Assembly (NCBI GenBank): GCA_032252755.1 | Contig: JAVUPY010000090.1 | Span: forward strand, 20,524-84,523 | Source of the DNA: Terriglobia bacterium | Lineage (GTDB): Bacteria > Acidobacteriota > Terriglobia > Terriglobales > Acidobacteriaceae | Length of the DNA stretch: 64,000 nt | Direction: 5' to 3' | Shown: positions 50,648-59,408 of the stretch, in pieces | How the letters are laid out: every line of letters begins with the position of its first letter | How positions within the stretch are numbered: the stretch's first letter is position 1 | Made by a program: the position numbers and the translations under genes | Notes under the pieces: model-generated | Told to the model about the DNA's origin: nothing | Databases searched by the model: none | The model's input: the letters and a program-made list of their open reading frames with translations, nothing else

Positions 50648-51529
50648 ATGCTCAACATCACGCTTCGCCGCAAGGCCAGGCAGTTCAGCAAACTCGTGAA
50701 GCACTCGGCCCTGACGCCGCGCACCGGCGTGAGCCGCAAGCCGGTGCTTGCCCAAAAAAGCCAACTCGGCATCACCTTCATCGGACACTCGAGCTTTTTC
50801 CTGCAACTTGCTGGAAAGAGCCTCGTTGTCGATCCAAATTTCGCCCGCTGGCTGTTCGTTCTCAAGCGCCTCCGGCAACCCGGACTCCGCATTGCAGACC
50901 TGCCACCCATCGACGCCGTTCTCGTCACGCACGCTCACTTTGATCACCTGCACCGCCCATCTCTGCGCGCCATCGCCCGTGCTACTCGCCGCAAGTCCGG
51001 ACGCCGCCCATTAATCATCGTCCCGCAGCATGTCCGCGACATCGTCTTCGACCTCGGTTTTGAGGATGTGATCGAGATGAACTGGTGGGATCAATTCCGC
51101 CTTGGGGATCTTTCAATCGCCCACACGCCCTCTAACCACTGGGGCGCCCGTGTCATCCGCGACATGCACCGCGGCTTTGGCGGATACGTAATCCAGAACG
51201 GCAAACGCTCCGTCTACCATGCCGGAGACACTGCTTTCTTCGAGGGCTTCCACGAGATCGGACGCCGCTTGAATCCCGAAATCGCGCTCCTTCCCATCGG
51301 TGCCTATGAACCTCCATCCTTCCGCCGCGTACACACCTCCCCGGAAGATGCCGTCCAGGCCTTCGTCGACCTCAAGGCCGAGCGCATGATCCCCATGCAC
51401 TACGGAACGTTCAAGCTCTCCCACGAACCCATGGAGGAACCCGTCCAGCGACTGCGTGCCGATGCCGAAAAACGTGGAATCGGCGACAAAATCACAGTCA
51501 TGGAAGAGGGCGTTACGAGTTTCTTTTGA
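50648..51529 (+). CDS. MBL-fold metallo-hydrolase, NAPE-PLD/UlaG-like
   Basis: 293 residues. Metal ligands in THAHFDHLH (H95, H97, D99, H100), SNHWGAR, YHAGDTAFF and PMHYGTF. The layout (long N-terminal extension, IGHSSFFLQ, VDPNF) matches the UlaG/N-acyl-phosphatidylethanolamine phospholipase D branch. Cytosolic, substrate unknown. Confidence 0.9.
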   Translation: MLNITLRRKARQFSKLVKHSALTPRTGVSRKPVLAQKSQLGITFIGHSSFFLQLAGKSLVVDPNFARWLFVLKRLRQPGLRIADLPPIDAVLVTHAHFDHLHRPSLRAIARATRRKSGRRPLIIVPQHVRDIVFDLGFEDVIEMNWWDQFRLGDLSIAHTPSNHWGARVIRDMHRGFGGYVIQNGKRSVYHAGDTAFFEGFHEIGRRLNPEIALLPIGAYEPPSFRRVHTSPEDAVQAFVDLKAERMIPMHYGTFKLSHEPMEEPVQRLRADAEKRGIGDKITVMEEGVTSFF

Positions 51530-51532
51530 TTC

Positions 51533-51566
51533 AATCCGCGAGTATCCGCGAAAATCCGCGGTTACG
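51533..51566. repeat. ATCCGCG triplet repeat family C, copy 2
   Basis: AATCCGCG, TATCCGCG and AATCCGCGG in tandem, ending GTTACG. Copy 1 is at 30432-30464. It lies between convergent genes. Confidence 0.65.
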
Positions 51567-51605
51567 TTATTCGAAACTCACGACTGGAACTTTCTAAGGA
51601 GAGTT

Positions 51606-52043
51606 CTACGTGGCCTTAGCCGGCCCGTTCTTCGGTTCGGCAGTCTGGGTTTCAGGAACCTGCTTTTCCGGCGCTACTGATTTTGCAGGAAGCTCTTTAG
51701 TTTTCTCTTTATCCTTCTCTGCTTCTTTTGGCTCAATCTGCAACCGGTTGATAACGGACTTCACACCGGGGGTTCCGGCTGCAACCGTCGCCGCCCAGCC
51801 AAACTGCTCCTGGTTCTTCACCTTCCCGTTCAGGATTACCGTCATCCCGTCGAAATCGAAATCGATGCTGCTTCCCTGCAGACGGTCGTCCTTGGCGAGC
51901 CGCGCCTTCAGATCTTCCGACACTTTGTAGATGCTGGGTTTTTCCGTGACCGTCGTGGCAGGAACTGTCGAGCCCCCGTTGCAGGCCACCAGTGAAAATG
52001 TCAGTAACACCGTCGAAACAAAGATGATGGATCGTTTGAGCAT
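51606..52043 (-). CDS. BON-domain lipoprotein
   Basis: 145 residues. Lipobox LVAC at Cys21 (VSTVLLTFSLVACNGG). A single BON domain at about 40-105 (SEDLKARLAKDDRLQGSSI, MTVILNGKVKNQEQ, TPGVKSVINRLQIEP) and a charged Lys/Glu/Pro-rich tail. BON domains bind membranes or phospholipid. Likely in the periplasm. Confidence 0.87.
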   Translation of the reverse strand: MLKRSIIFVSTVLLTFSLVACNGGSTVPATTVTEKPSIYKVSEDLKARLAKDDRLQGSSIDFDFDGMTVILNGKVKNQEQFGWAATVAAGTPGVKSVINRLQIEPKEAEKDKEKTKELPAKSVAPEKQVPETQTAEPKNGPAKAT

Positions 52044-52098
52044 TGGAGAATGTGTGAATTCAGCTTACCCCTTTCGCGGCAAACTGCAAGAGCCAATC

Positions 52099-52242
52099 CT
52101 ATTTCGTCACCGATTTAGCACTCTTCCGCGGGGGCTTTTCCGTTGCACTTTTCTCTCTTAGTGCTGCGAAAGCTCTGCGACGGCGGATCTTCTGTTTGCG
52201 AAGACGATTGTGCCGTGCCTTGTCACCGTTGCGATTCGACAT
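52099..52242 (-). CDS. Very basic 47-residue protein
   Basis: 47 residues from ATG 52240-52242, with GAGGA 8 bp upstream, ending TAG. MSNRNGDKARHNRLRKQKIR begins the protein, which has about 20 Lys/Arg residues and only two Asp/Glu in the first 30. Composition suggests binding to nucleic acid or ribosome. I believe similar short proteins occur in related Acidobacteriota, but could not check. Lies between the BON lipoprotein and NUDIX genes, all on the minus strand. Confidence 0.6.
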   Translation of the reverse strand: MSNRNGDKARHNRLRKQKIRRRRAFAALREKSATEKPPRKSAKSVTK

Positions 52243-52293
52243 GAAGCATTCCTCGGCTGATGAGTCAGTTGTTTGAACAGTACTCGGCCCACA

Positions 52294-52722
52294 CTAAGCT
52301 GTCAAACCCAGCGCCTTCCGAATCACCCTGACCGTCGCTTGCTTCATCTCCAGATTGCCGGCCTCTTCACCGGTCACCCATTTCGCTTCGCTCACGTCGC
52401 TCCCCGCTCGCAGGTCGCCGCCGCTCGGCCGGCACAAGAAATCAATCAGCACGTAGTGATACTGCGTTCGCCCCTCACGATCCGGAAAGATGCTGTCGAA
52501 TACATCCAGAACATCGAACACTTCCACCTCGAGCCCAGTCTCTTCCTTCACTTCGCGCGCAATCCCCTCGCGCAGCTCCTCCCCCAATTCCAGCATCCCG
52601 CCCGGAATTGACCACTGCCCTTTCAGCGGCTCCGTCGCTCGACGCACCACTAGCGCGCGCCCGCCATCTACCACCACCGCGCCCACCCCGACAATCGGCC
52701 GATCCGGATAATCACGTTTCAA
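52294..52722 (-). CDS. NUDIX hydrolase
   Basis: 142 residues. The Nudix box GMLELGEELREGIAREVKEE then TGL matches GX5EX7REUXEEXGU perfectly. Starts MKRDYPDRPIVGVGAVVVDGG. Such proteins hydrolyse nucleoside diphosphate derivatives; closest in feel to ADP-ribose/NADH pyrophosphatase types. Overlaps nothing; 51 bp before the basic small gene on the same strand. Confidence 0.93.
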   Translation of the reverse strand: MKRDYPDRPIVGVGAVVVDGGRALVVRRATEPLKGQWSIPGGMLELGEELREGIAREVKEETGLEVEVFDVLDVFDSIFPDREGRTQYHYVLIDFLCRPSGGDLRAGSDVSEAKWVTGEEAGNLEMKQATVRVIRKALGLTA

Positions 52723-52810
52723 GGTTTTTTGGACTCCTCGATCAATTCACTGCATCGGCACGAAGCTTCTTGACCAGCATTCCTTCGCGTCTTCGTAGTT
52801 TCTTTCACTC

Positions 52811-53308
52811 TCACTGAAAGAAATCTCTCGGCGTGAAATTCACGATCTTCCACCCCTTTTTCCCCGCCGCGAACTCGAACCGTACCTGCCCTTCCCTCCG
52901 CACAGGCAAGCCCGACTGCGGAGTCTCCTCAATCTGCCACTCCGCTATCGCTGCCTCGTGCCCGCCTTCCTCTGACGTCTGCAGCAGGCGAAAGTACGCC
53001 CGGAAGTCCTGGTATTGGGCAAAATACCCGTAAAGCCGGTCTTGAAAGACGTAGTACCCATCCATCTTCTCTTTGTCGAAGACCGCCAGCATCTGCCGCG
53101 GATTGTGCCCCAGCAACGCCTGCCGTATCTGGCCCAGCACCTGCTTCGCGACCTCGTCAGAAAACTCTGTCGGAATCGCCTTCTCTGGTTTAGATTTCTT
53201 CGTCTCGGCAGCTTTGCCGGTGGCCGCCGGCGGAGGCGTAGATGTCTGCGCGAAAAGCGCGTACGCAAAAATGATGATGCAGCAAATAAGGACGACTCGT
53301 CGAATCAT
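52811..53308 (-). CDS. Hypothetical secreted protein
   Basis: 165 residues. Signal peptide (VVLICCIIIFAYALFAQ), a Pro/Ala/Lys-rich linker, then a compact region (QIRQALLGHNPRQMLAVFDK, GQVRFEFAAGKKGWKIVNF) that looks like an NTF2/SnoaL-type alpha+beta domain (weak). Longer frame to 53338 is built from a repeat (family E) and is rejected. Confidence 0.68.
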   Translation of the reverse strand: MIRRVVLICCIIIFAYALFAQTSTPPPAATGKAAETKKSKPEKAIPTEFSDEVAKQVLGQIRQALLGHNPRQMLAVFDKEKMDGYYVFQDRLYGYFAQYQDFRAYFRLLQTSEEGGHEAAIAEWQIEETPQSGLPVRREGQVRFEFAAGKKGWKIVNFTPRDFFQ

Positions 53309-53315
53309 GAAGCAA

Positions 53316-53346
53316 AAGGTACAAGGTGCAAGGTACAAGGTGCAAG
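53316..53346. repeat. Family E repeat, left copy
   Basis: AAGGTACAAGGTGCAAGGTA and on, a 15-bp unit (AAGGTACAAGGTGCA) repeated about twice. The reverse complement is at 53564-53590, so the pair flanks the small ORF at 53401. Confidence 0.8.
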
Positions 53347-53400
53347 AGCTGTCACCCTGCGTTCGAATCCGTTAGAGGATAATAAGGCTGGGATAGTCAT

Positions 53401-53538
53401 ATGACTAACCACTCAATTGCATTCTTCGCTGGCGCTCTACCATGGTGGTTCATGGTTGCAATGTATCTAGGCATAGGAGTTTTTGTAGCCCTGGTTTTGC
53501 GGGGTAGTAGAGCGCTCATTCGATTCGTTCGAAAGTAA
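53401..53538 (+). CDS. Small membrane protein, 45 residues
   Basis: ATG 53401 to TAA 53538. One membrane helix (WWFMVAMYLGIGVFVALVL) followed by a basic tail (RGSRALIRFVRK), so N-out/C-in topology by the positive-inside rule. Upstream AAGGCTGGG is a moderate ribosome-binding site. Flanked by inverted copies of repeat family E. No family recognised. Confidence 0.5.
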   Translation: MTNHSIAFFAGALPWWFMVAMYLGIGVFVALVLRGSRALIRFVRK

Positions 53539-53563
53539 TTGCCTCAACGACTGATTTCGCGTT

Positions 53564-53590
53564 CTTGCACCTTGTACCTTGCACCTTGCA
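53564..53590. repeat. Family E repeat, right copy (inverted)
   Basis: CTTGCACCTTGTACCTTGCA and on; the reverse complement of the left copy at 53316-53346. It lies just before ligD. Confidence 0.8.
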
Positions 53591-53602
53591 TCTTCTTCTC
53601 CC

Positions 53603-55507
53603 ATGGCCCTCGAAGAATACCGCCGCAAACGCGACTTCAAAGCGACGCCCGAACCGCCGCCCAAACTCGACCCGCGCAAAGGCTTCCGCTTCGTCGTGCA
53701 GAAACACCGTGCCTCGCACCTGCACTACGACTTCCGCCTCGAAATGGCCGGCGTGCTTAAATCCTGGGCCGTCCCCAAAGGACCATCTCTCGATCCCGCC
53801 GACAAGCGTCTCGCCATGATGGTCGAAGATCACCCCGTCAGCTACTTCGATTTCGAAGGCACGATTCCCGAAGGCAACTACGGCGCCGGAACCGTCGAAG
53901 TCTGGGACGCTGGAACCTGGTCGCCACTCATGCCGCCCGGCAAACACTCGCGCGCTGAGATGGAAAAAGCCGCCGACGCCCTGCTCAACAAAGGCGACTT
54001 CAAGTTTTCGCTCAAAGGCCGCAAGCTCCAGGGCGAATTCGTTCTCGTAAAGACCCGCTCACGTCGCCCAGGCTCCAAAGGAAACGAGTGGCTCCTCATC
54101 AAGCATCGCGATGAACACGTCGAAGAGGGCTACAACATCGACTCGCACGACGGCTCCGTCCTCACTGGCCGCACGCTTGACCAAATCGCCGGAGACGCAA
54201 CCTCCCGCGAATGGACCAGCAGCCGCCCCGCCGCCAAAGGGAAAAAATCCTGGCTGGCAAAATCGCTAGCTGTTCACGATAAGAAGGTTGCGAAAGAACG
54301 GGAGGCCAACGGCAAAACGGCAAAGCAAAAAAAGGCAAAACCGAAACCAAGTCAAAGGGCAGAAGTCAAAGGGCAGAACGAAAAACCAGGAAAGAAAAGC
54401 GCAGGCCTCAAAAGCTCCACGAAACATTCCGCCGCGCCCTCTGCGGCCTCTGCGTTAACCCGTCTCCCCGGCGCAGAGAAACGCCCCATGCCTAATATCA
54501 TCCACCCCATGCTCGCCACCCTCGTCGACGAGCCCTTTGACGACGCCGAGTGGTTCTACGAACTCAAGTTCGACGGCTACCGCGCCATCGCCTTCATCGA
54601 AGATGGCGACGTGCGCCTCGTCTCGCGCAATCAGAACGACCTCACCGCCGGATATCCCGAACTCTCCGTCATTCCCGAGGCCATCCGTGGCAAGCAGGTT
54701 ATTCTCGACGGCGAAATCTGCGCCCTCGACGAAAACGGCCGCTCCAGCTTCAGCCTGATGCAGCAGCGCACCGGCCTCACCTCCGACGGCCCGCGCAAGA
54801 TCCGCAACGCTCGCCCCGCCATCCCTATCATCTATTACGTCTTCGACCTGCTCTACCTCGACGGTTATTCCCTGCTCCGCGTCGATCTCGAGAAGCGCAA
54901 GGAACTCCTGCGCGACGTCCTCAAAGACTCGCAGCTCATCCGCTACTCCGAACACTTCCCCAGCGGCACGCGCCTTTACGCCGCAGCCGCCGAGCAACAA
55001 CTCGAAGGCATCATCGCCAAGCGCAAAAGGAGCTGCTACATCGAGAAGCGCTCGCGCGAATGGCTGAAGGTCAAAATCACGCAGATGATCGAGTGCGTCG
55101 TCGGCGGCTACACCGAGCCACGCAACTCGCGCGAGCACTTCGGCTCCATCGTCCTCGGCCTCTACGACGACAAGAAACGCCTCATCAGCATCGGCCAGGC
55201 CGGCAGCGGCTTCACCCACAAAACTCTCGAAGAGACCTGGAAGAAACTGAAAGCGCTCGAAACTTCCAAGACCCCCTTCGCCACCAAAGTCGATTCGCCG
55301 CGTGAGACCCACTGGGTCAGACCACAACTCGTCGCGCAAATCAAGTTCACCGAGTGGACCCACGAAGGCGAAAGCGGCCAGGTCCGCATGCGCGCCCCCG
55401 TCTTCCTCGGCCTCCGCACCGACAAAAAACCCGAAGACTGCAGATTTGAAAAGGTGAAAAGCACGAAAGAGGAAGTGAAGAAGGCAGAGAGTGGAGATGC
55501 ACCGTGA
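53603..55507 (+). CDS. ligD: LigD-type ATP-dependent DNA ligase: phosphoesterase plus ligase domains
   Basis: 634 residues, a bacterial end-joining enzyme without the polymerase domain. 3'-phosphoesterase domain at about 15-185 with H41, D43 and H77 ([31 protein letters not shown]). A low-complexity Lys-rich linker of about 80 residues follows. The ATP ligase domain has catalytic Lys322 in [24 protein letters not shown], and an OB-fold part ([19 protein letters not shown]). ATG 53603 is chosen; no Ku gene or polymerase gene is in the window. Confidence 0.93.
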   Translation: MALEEYRRKRDFKATPEPPPKLDPRKGFRFVVQKHRASHLHYDFRLEMAGVLKSWAVPKGPSLDPADKRLAMMVEDHPVSYFDFEGTIPEGNYGAGTVEVWDAGTWSPLMPPGKHSRAEMEKAADALLNKGDFKFSLKGRKLQGEFVLVKTRSRRPGSKGNEWLLIKHRDEHVEEGYNIDSHDGSVLTGRTLDQIAGDATSREWTSSRPAAKGKKSWLAKSLAVHDKKVAKEREANGKTAKQKKAKPKPSQRAEVKGQNEKPGKKSAGLKSSTKHSAAPSAASALTRLPGAEKRPMPNIIHPMLATLVDEPFDDAEWFYELKFDGYRAIAFIEDGDVRLVSRNQNDLTAGYPELSVIPEAIRGKQVILDGEICALDENGRSSFSLMQQRTGLTSDGPRKIRNARPAIPIIYYVFDLLYLDGYSLLRVDLEKRKELLRDVLKDSQLIRYSEHFPSGTRLYAAAAEQQLEGIIAKRKRSCYIEKRSREWLKVKITQMIECVVGGYTEPRNSREHFGSIVLGLYDDKKRLISIGQAGSGFTHKTLEETWKKLKALETSKTPFATKVDSPRETHWVRPQLVAQIKFTEWTHEGESGQVRMRAPVFLGLRTDKKPEDCRFEKVKSTKEEVKKAESGDAP

Positions 55508-55511
55508 AGTT

Positions 55512-55835
55512 CTAGGCGTTACCCATCCGACGAGTCGCAATTCTCCAGAGCCCTAAATTGAACACAACGCCCGCGGCAGCCCACTCCATCCCAGTCACAA
55601 GGACCAGCAGAGATTCGGCAATGATCTCAAGAGTTGGATTGAGTCCGAAACATTGGTGTTCTGTGGTGAACAGACCCAGAATCTTATCGGCGTGCCAATT
55701 GAGGAAGGGATTGGTTAAGTAAGCGAGTCGGATACCGCCGGTTTCAGGCCATAGGCGAACCCACAGGCAAGCTGTGAGCATTAGCGTCGCGCCAGTTGCT
55801 GCCCACCACCGTGCGACCTTAAGCCAACGCCTCAC
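55512..55835 (-). CDS. Hypothetical membrane protein
   Basis: 107 residues from GTG. Two hydrophobic segments (WWAATGATLMLTACLWVRL and TLEIIAESLLVLVTGMEWAA) with a basic start and end. No family recognised. Convergent with ligD (4-bp gap) and upstream of the uvrA terminator region on the same strand. Confidence 0.6.
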   Translation of the reverse strand: MRRWLKVARWWAATGATLMLTACLWVRLWPETGGIRLAYLTNPFLNWHADKILGLFTTEHQCFGLNPTLEIIAESLLVLVTGMEWAAAGVVFNLGLWRIATRRMGNA

Positions 55836-55908
55836 AATATTACGGACACCAAATAGCTTAAGAATGTTTCGCGTTTGAAGGTTTACTGATTCTGCTAATG
55901 GCGTTTTT

Positions 55909-55945
55909 GCGAATAGCGAATGGCTACTCTCTATTCGCTATTTGC
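55909..55945. terminator. Inverted repeat at the uvrA 3' end
   Basis: GCGAATAGCGAAT (55909-55921) and ATTCGCTATTTGC (55933-55945), 13-bp arms with one mismatch. The right arm includes the last codons and stop of uvrA. A run of Ts on the plus strand (55904-55908) lies next to the left arm, so on the minus strand this gives A rather than U; terminator function is uncertain. Confidence 0.45.
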
Positions 55946-58700
55946 TTAACGCCTGCCCTGTATAACTCTTCTTGATCTTCGCCACCTGCTCCGGAGTCCC
56001 CTGCGCGACGAGTCTTCCGCCATCTTCGCCGCCTTCGGGCCCAAGATCGATGATCCAGTCGGCATTCCGAATCACATCAAGATGGTGTTCAATAATAATG
56101 ATCGTGTTGCCGAGATCGGTGAGCCGGTGCAGCACGTCCAACAACTTACTCACATCCTCGAAGTGCAGCCCCGTCGTAGGCTCGTCCAGCAGATAGAGGG
56201 TGCGCCCCGTCTGGCGCTTGCTCAACTCGCGCGCCAGTTTGATGCGCTGCGCCTCGCCGCCGCTCAGCGTGACCGACGATTGCCCGAGATGGATGTATCC
56301 GAGCCCGACATCGACCAGCGTCTGTAGCCGCTGCTTCGCCTGCGGAATGTTTTCCAGCAGTGCCAACGCGTCCGTGATCGGCATCTCGAGCACGTCCGCG
56401 ATCGAGTAGCCCTTGTACTTCACCGCCAGCGTTTCGTGGTTGTAGCGCTTTCCGCCGCACACCTCGCAGAGCACATACACGTCCGGCAGGAAGTTCATCT
56501 CGATGCGCCGCTCGCCCTCGCCCTGGCACGCCTCGCAGCGACCACCCGGCACATTGAACGAGAAGCGCCCGGCCTTATACCCGCGCTCGCGACTCTCCGG
56601 CAGCATCGCAAACAGCTCTCGAATATGCGTGAACACACCGGTATACGTCGCCGGGTTCGACCGTGGCGTGCGCCCAATCGGCGACTGGTCGATCCGTATC
56701 ACCTTGTCGATATTCTCCGCGCCCTGTATCGCCTTGTGCGCCCCAGGCTCCTCTCGCGACCTGTACAACTGCTTCGCCAGTGCGCGATACAAAATGTCAT
56801 TTACCAGCGTCGATTTCCCCGAACCCGACACACCCGTCACCACCGTCATCACGCCCAGCGGAAACGCAATATCCAGCGAGCGTAGATTATGCTCCGTCGC
56901 CCCAAGAATGGTGATCGCGTGCCCATTCGTCTGGCGCCGCTCGAACCGCGTCACGATCTTCCGCTTCCCGGCGAGATACTGTCCCGTCAGCGACTCCGGC
57001 GCCTTCTGCACCTCCGCCGGCGTCCCCGAAGCCACCAGTTTTCCGCCGTGCTTCCCCGCACCCGGCCCGAGGTCGATCACGTAATCCGAGCGCCGAATCG
57101 TCTCTTCATCGTGTTCAACGACGAGGACGGTATTTCCCAAATCGCGCAGCTCTTCCAGCGATTGCAGCAGCTTCTCGTTATCCCGCGCGTGCAGGCCAAT
57201 CGACGGCTCATCTAGCACGTAAAGAACTCCGCGCAATTTCGACCCGATCTGCGTAGCGAGTCTTATTCGCTGCCCCTCGCCGCCGCTCAGCGTCGCCGCC
57301 GAACGACCCAGCGAGATGTATCCCAACCCAACGTGATTCAGGAATCCAAGCCGTTCCGCAATCTCCCGCACGATCCGTCCCGCCAGTTGTTCTTCGCGCT
57401 GGCTCAACTTGATCTTCCCCGCCGCCTCCACCGCACGCGCCACCGGCAGCGCCGTGAAGTCGGCAATCGAAAGCCCGTTCACCTTCACGCCCAGGCTCTC
57501 TGGCCGCAACCGCTTGCCGCCGCACGCTGGACACGGCGTCGCCGACATGTACTGCAACAGCCATTCGCGATACGTCTCGCTCGTTGCCTCTTCGATCGAC
57601 TGCTTGTGCCAGGTGAGAATGCCGCGGAATCCGGACCGCCGCCCCGAAGTCTGCGGCCCATACAAAATCGCGTTCTGCTGGTCTTCCGTGAGCTGCTCGA
57701 ACGGCTTGTCCAGATCGATTCCGTTGTCTTCGGCGAACCGCCTCGTCATCGACTGTAAGTACGCCGAGCCCGATCCCGGCCCCAGCCCTCCATCGAACAG
57801 CGGCTTCGACCAGTCGGTGATCACCTTGGCCGGATCGAAGTCATACTTCGAACCCAACCCATTGCACTCCGGGCACGCGCCATACACCGAGTTGAATGAG
57901 AACGAGCGCGGCTCCAGTTGCGGCACGTTGATGCCGCACTCCGGGCAGGCCAGTCGCGAAGAATAAAGATGCTCTTCGCCATCGACCACCACCACCTGCA
58001 CCAACCCATTCGCGAGCTTCATCGCGACCTCGACCGAGTTCGCCAGCCGCTTCTCGATCCCCTGCTTCACCAGCAACCGATCGATCACCACTTCGATGGT
58101 GTGGTTCTTGCGCTTATCCAGCGCAACGTCCTCGTCGATATTCCGCAACTCGCCATCGATGCGCGCCCGCGTGAATCCCGCCTGCGCCAGTTTCTCCAGC
58201 TCTTTCTTGAACTCGCCCTTGCGCCCGCGCACTATCGGCGCCAGCAGCATCACCCGGTCTTCCGGCTTCAGTTCCATTACCCCGGCGACAATCTGGTCCA
58301 CCGACTGCCGGCTCACTTCGCGCCCGCACCGAGGACAATGCGGTACCCCAATCGAGGCATAGAGCAAGCGTAAGTAGTCGTAAATCTCGGTGATTGTCCC
58401 GACTGTGGAGCGAGGGCTGCGCGAGGTAGTCTTCTGTTCGATGCTGATGGAAGGGCTCAGTCCGTCGATGGCATCGACGTCCGGACGCTCCATCTGGTCA
58501 AGAAATTGGCGCGCATAGGCGGAGAGCGTTTCGACGTACCGCCGCTGCCCCTCGGCATAAATCGTGTCGAATGCCAGCGACGACTTCCCCGACCCGCTCA
58601 GTCCCGTAATCACGGTCAGCGTGTTGCGCGGAATATCGACGTCGATATTCTTCAAATTGTGCTGGCGCGCACCGCGCACCGAAATCCGGGTAATAGCCAT
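55938..58700 (-). CDS. uvrA: Excinuclease ABC subunit A
   Basis: Damage-recognition ATPase of nucleotide excision repair. 920 residues with two ABC modules: [21 protein letters not shown] near residue 30 and [18 protein letters not shown] in the second half, signatures [12 protein letters not shown] and [12 protein letters not shown], and zinc fingers [24 protein letters not shown] and [14 protein letters not shown]. Full length. The uvrB/uvrC partners are not in the window. Confidence 0.98.
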   Translation of the reverse strand: MAITRISVRGARQHNLKNIDVDIPRNTLTVITGLSGSGKSSLAFDTIYAEGQRRYVETLSAYARQFLDQMERPDVDAIDGLSPSISIEQKTTSRSPRSTVGTITEIYDYLRLLYASIGVPHCPRCGREVSRQSVDQIVAGVMELKPEDRVMLLAPIVRGRKGEFKKELEKLAQAGFTRARIDGELRNIDEDVALDKRKNHTIEVVIDRLLVKQGIEKRLANSVEVAMKLANGLVQVVVVDGEEHLYSSRLACPECGINVPQLEPRSFSFNSVYGACPECNGLGSKYDFDPAKVITDWSKPLFDGGLGPGSGSAYLQSMTRRFAEDNGIDLDKPFEQLTEDQQNAILYGPQTSGRRSGFRGILTWHKQSIEEATSETYREWLLQYMSATPCPACGGKRLRPESLGVKVNGLSIADFTALPVARAVEAAGKIKLSQREEQLAGRIVREIAERLGFLNHVGLGYISLGRSAATLSGGEGQRIRLATQIGSKLRGVLYVLDEPSIGLHARDNEKLLQSLEELRDLGNTVLVVEHDEETIRRSDYVIDLGPGAGKHGGKLVASGTPAEVQKAPESLTGQYLAGKRKIVTRFERRQTNGHAITILGATEHNLRSLDIAFPLGVMTVVTGVSGSGKSTLVNDILYRALAKQLYRSREEPGAHKAIQGAENIDKVIRIDQSPIGRTPRSNPATYTGVFTHIRELFAMLPESRERGYKAGRFSFNVPGGRCEACQGEGERRIEMNFLPDVYVLCEVCGGKRYNHETLAVKYKGYSIADVLEMPITDALALLENIPQAKQRLQTLVDVGLGYIHLGQSSVTLSGGEAQRIKLARELSKRQTGRTLYLLDEPTTGLHFEDVSKLLDVLHRLTDLGNTIIIIEHHLDVIRNADWIIDLGPEGGEDGGRLVAQGTPEQVAKIKKSYTGQALSK

Positions 58701-59054
58701 GCAAAACCTGATGTTTCAACCTTCTACTCAGGTGTCATCCTGAGCGGAGCGCGGCAGCACCGCGCGGAGTCGAAGGACCTTTGTTTGGCTTATCCCTCAA
58801 AACTCCACCGCCCCAGGCACGGGAAAACACCACCTTCCCCGAGGTACATCGACCCTCGGTGACGTGGACAGGTCCCCTTAAGTGGGCGGAAAGTAATCGA
58901 GACAAATCGACTCAAGTATCTTAGTTGGCAACAGTAATCAGCGTCAAACAGTGCTACTAAATACTGATAGGGAACGAACCACGGCGGCCTCAGGTGATTG
59001 GTTCCCGAGCCGATAGTAAGGGCGAACCAGGATGCGCGCGAAGCGCATCACAGG
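58701..59054. other. Gene-free region with a family B repeat
   Basis: Holds the repeat at 58734-58781, then no gene. GGGAAC (58970-58975) and GTTCCC (59000-59005) can pair, and GATGCGC/GCGCATC make a perfect hairpin (59031-59049) just before the next start codon. Confidence 0.45.
58734..58781. repeat. GTCATCCTGAGCGG repeat family B, copy 4
   Basis: Head GTCATCCTGAGCGGAGC, a middle palindrome (GCGCGG...CCGCGC) and tail GGAGTCGAAGGACC. Upstream of uvrA. Confidence 0.8.
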
Positions 59055-59234
59055 ATGGCGGAATTGATCACAGTTTTCACAACTTTGTTCTTAATCGTTA
59101 CCGTAATTTTGGCTCTATTCATTGGCATTCTTATGGGCTACGGCTCCATCGCCGGCATCCTTTGGCTATTCCAGCACAACCGCACCGCCCACAGCGGACC
59201 CCCGGCCCTTGCCCACAGCAGTACCGGAGATTAA
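59055..59234 (+). CDS. Small membrane protein, 59 residues
   Basis: MAELITVFTTLFLIVTVILAL begins one or two membrane helices, then a short polar tail (FQHNRTAHSGPPALAHSSTGD). ATG 59055 has only CAGG upstream and a perfect hairpin right before it; a TTG start at 58998 would add 19 residues. A terminator follows 37 bp after the stop, supporting a real gene. Function unknown. Confidence 0.55.
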   Translation: MAELITVFTTLFLIVTVILALFIGILMGYGSIAGILWLFQHNRTAHSGPPALAHSSTGD

Positions 59235-59270
59235 CAAGCTTCAGCACAACCACGCTGTCGTACAGCAAAG

Positions 59271-59296
59271 AGCCACGCTAACCCGCGTGGCTTTTT
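59271..59296 (+). terminator. Rho-independent terminator
   Basis: AGCCACGC (59271-59278) and GCGTGGCT (59285-59292) with TTTTT. Ends the small membrane protein gene. Confidence 0.88.
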
Positions 59297-59408
59297 GGTT
59301 CTACAACCACTCAGGCTTTTATCGATAGTCCTTCTGTGGTGAGTAGGGTTTCAACGCTGCGGGGCCATTCACCTGCCCGAGTTCCCTGCTGAATGGCCGC
59401 GCTCTCGC

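Noticed and set aside
53370..53384. GCGTTCGAATCCGTT, like the T-arm end of a tRNA
   Set aside because: No acceptor, D or anticodon arm can be built from the sequence upstream.
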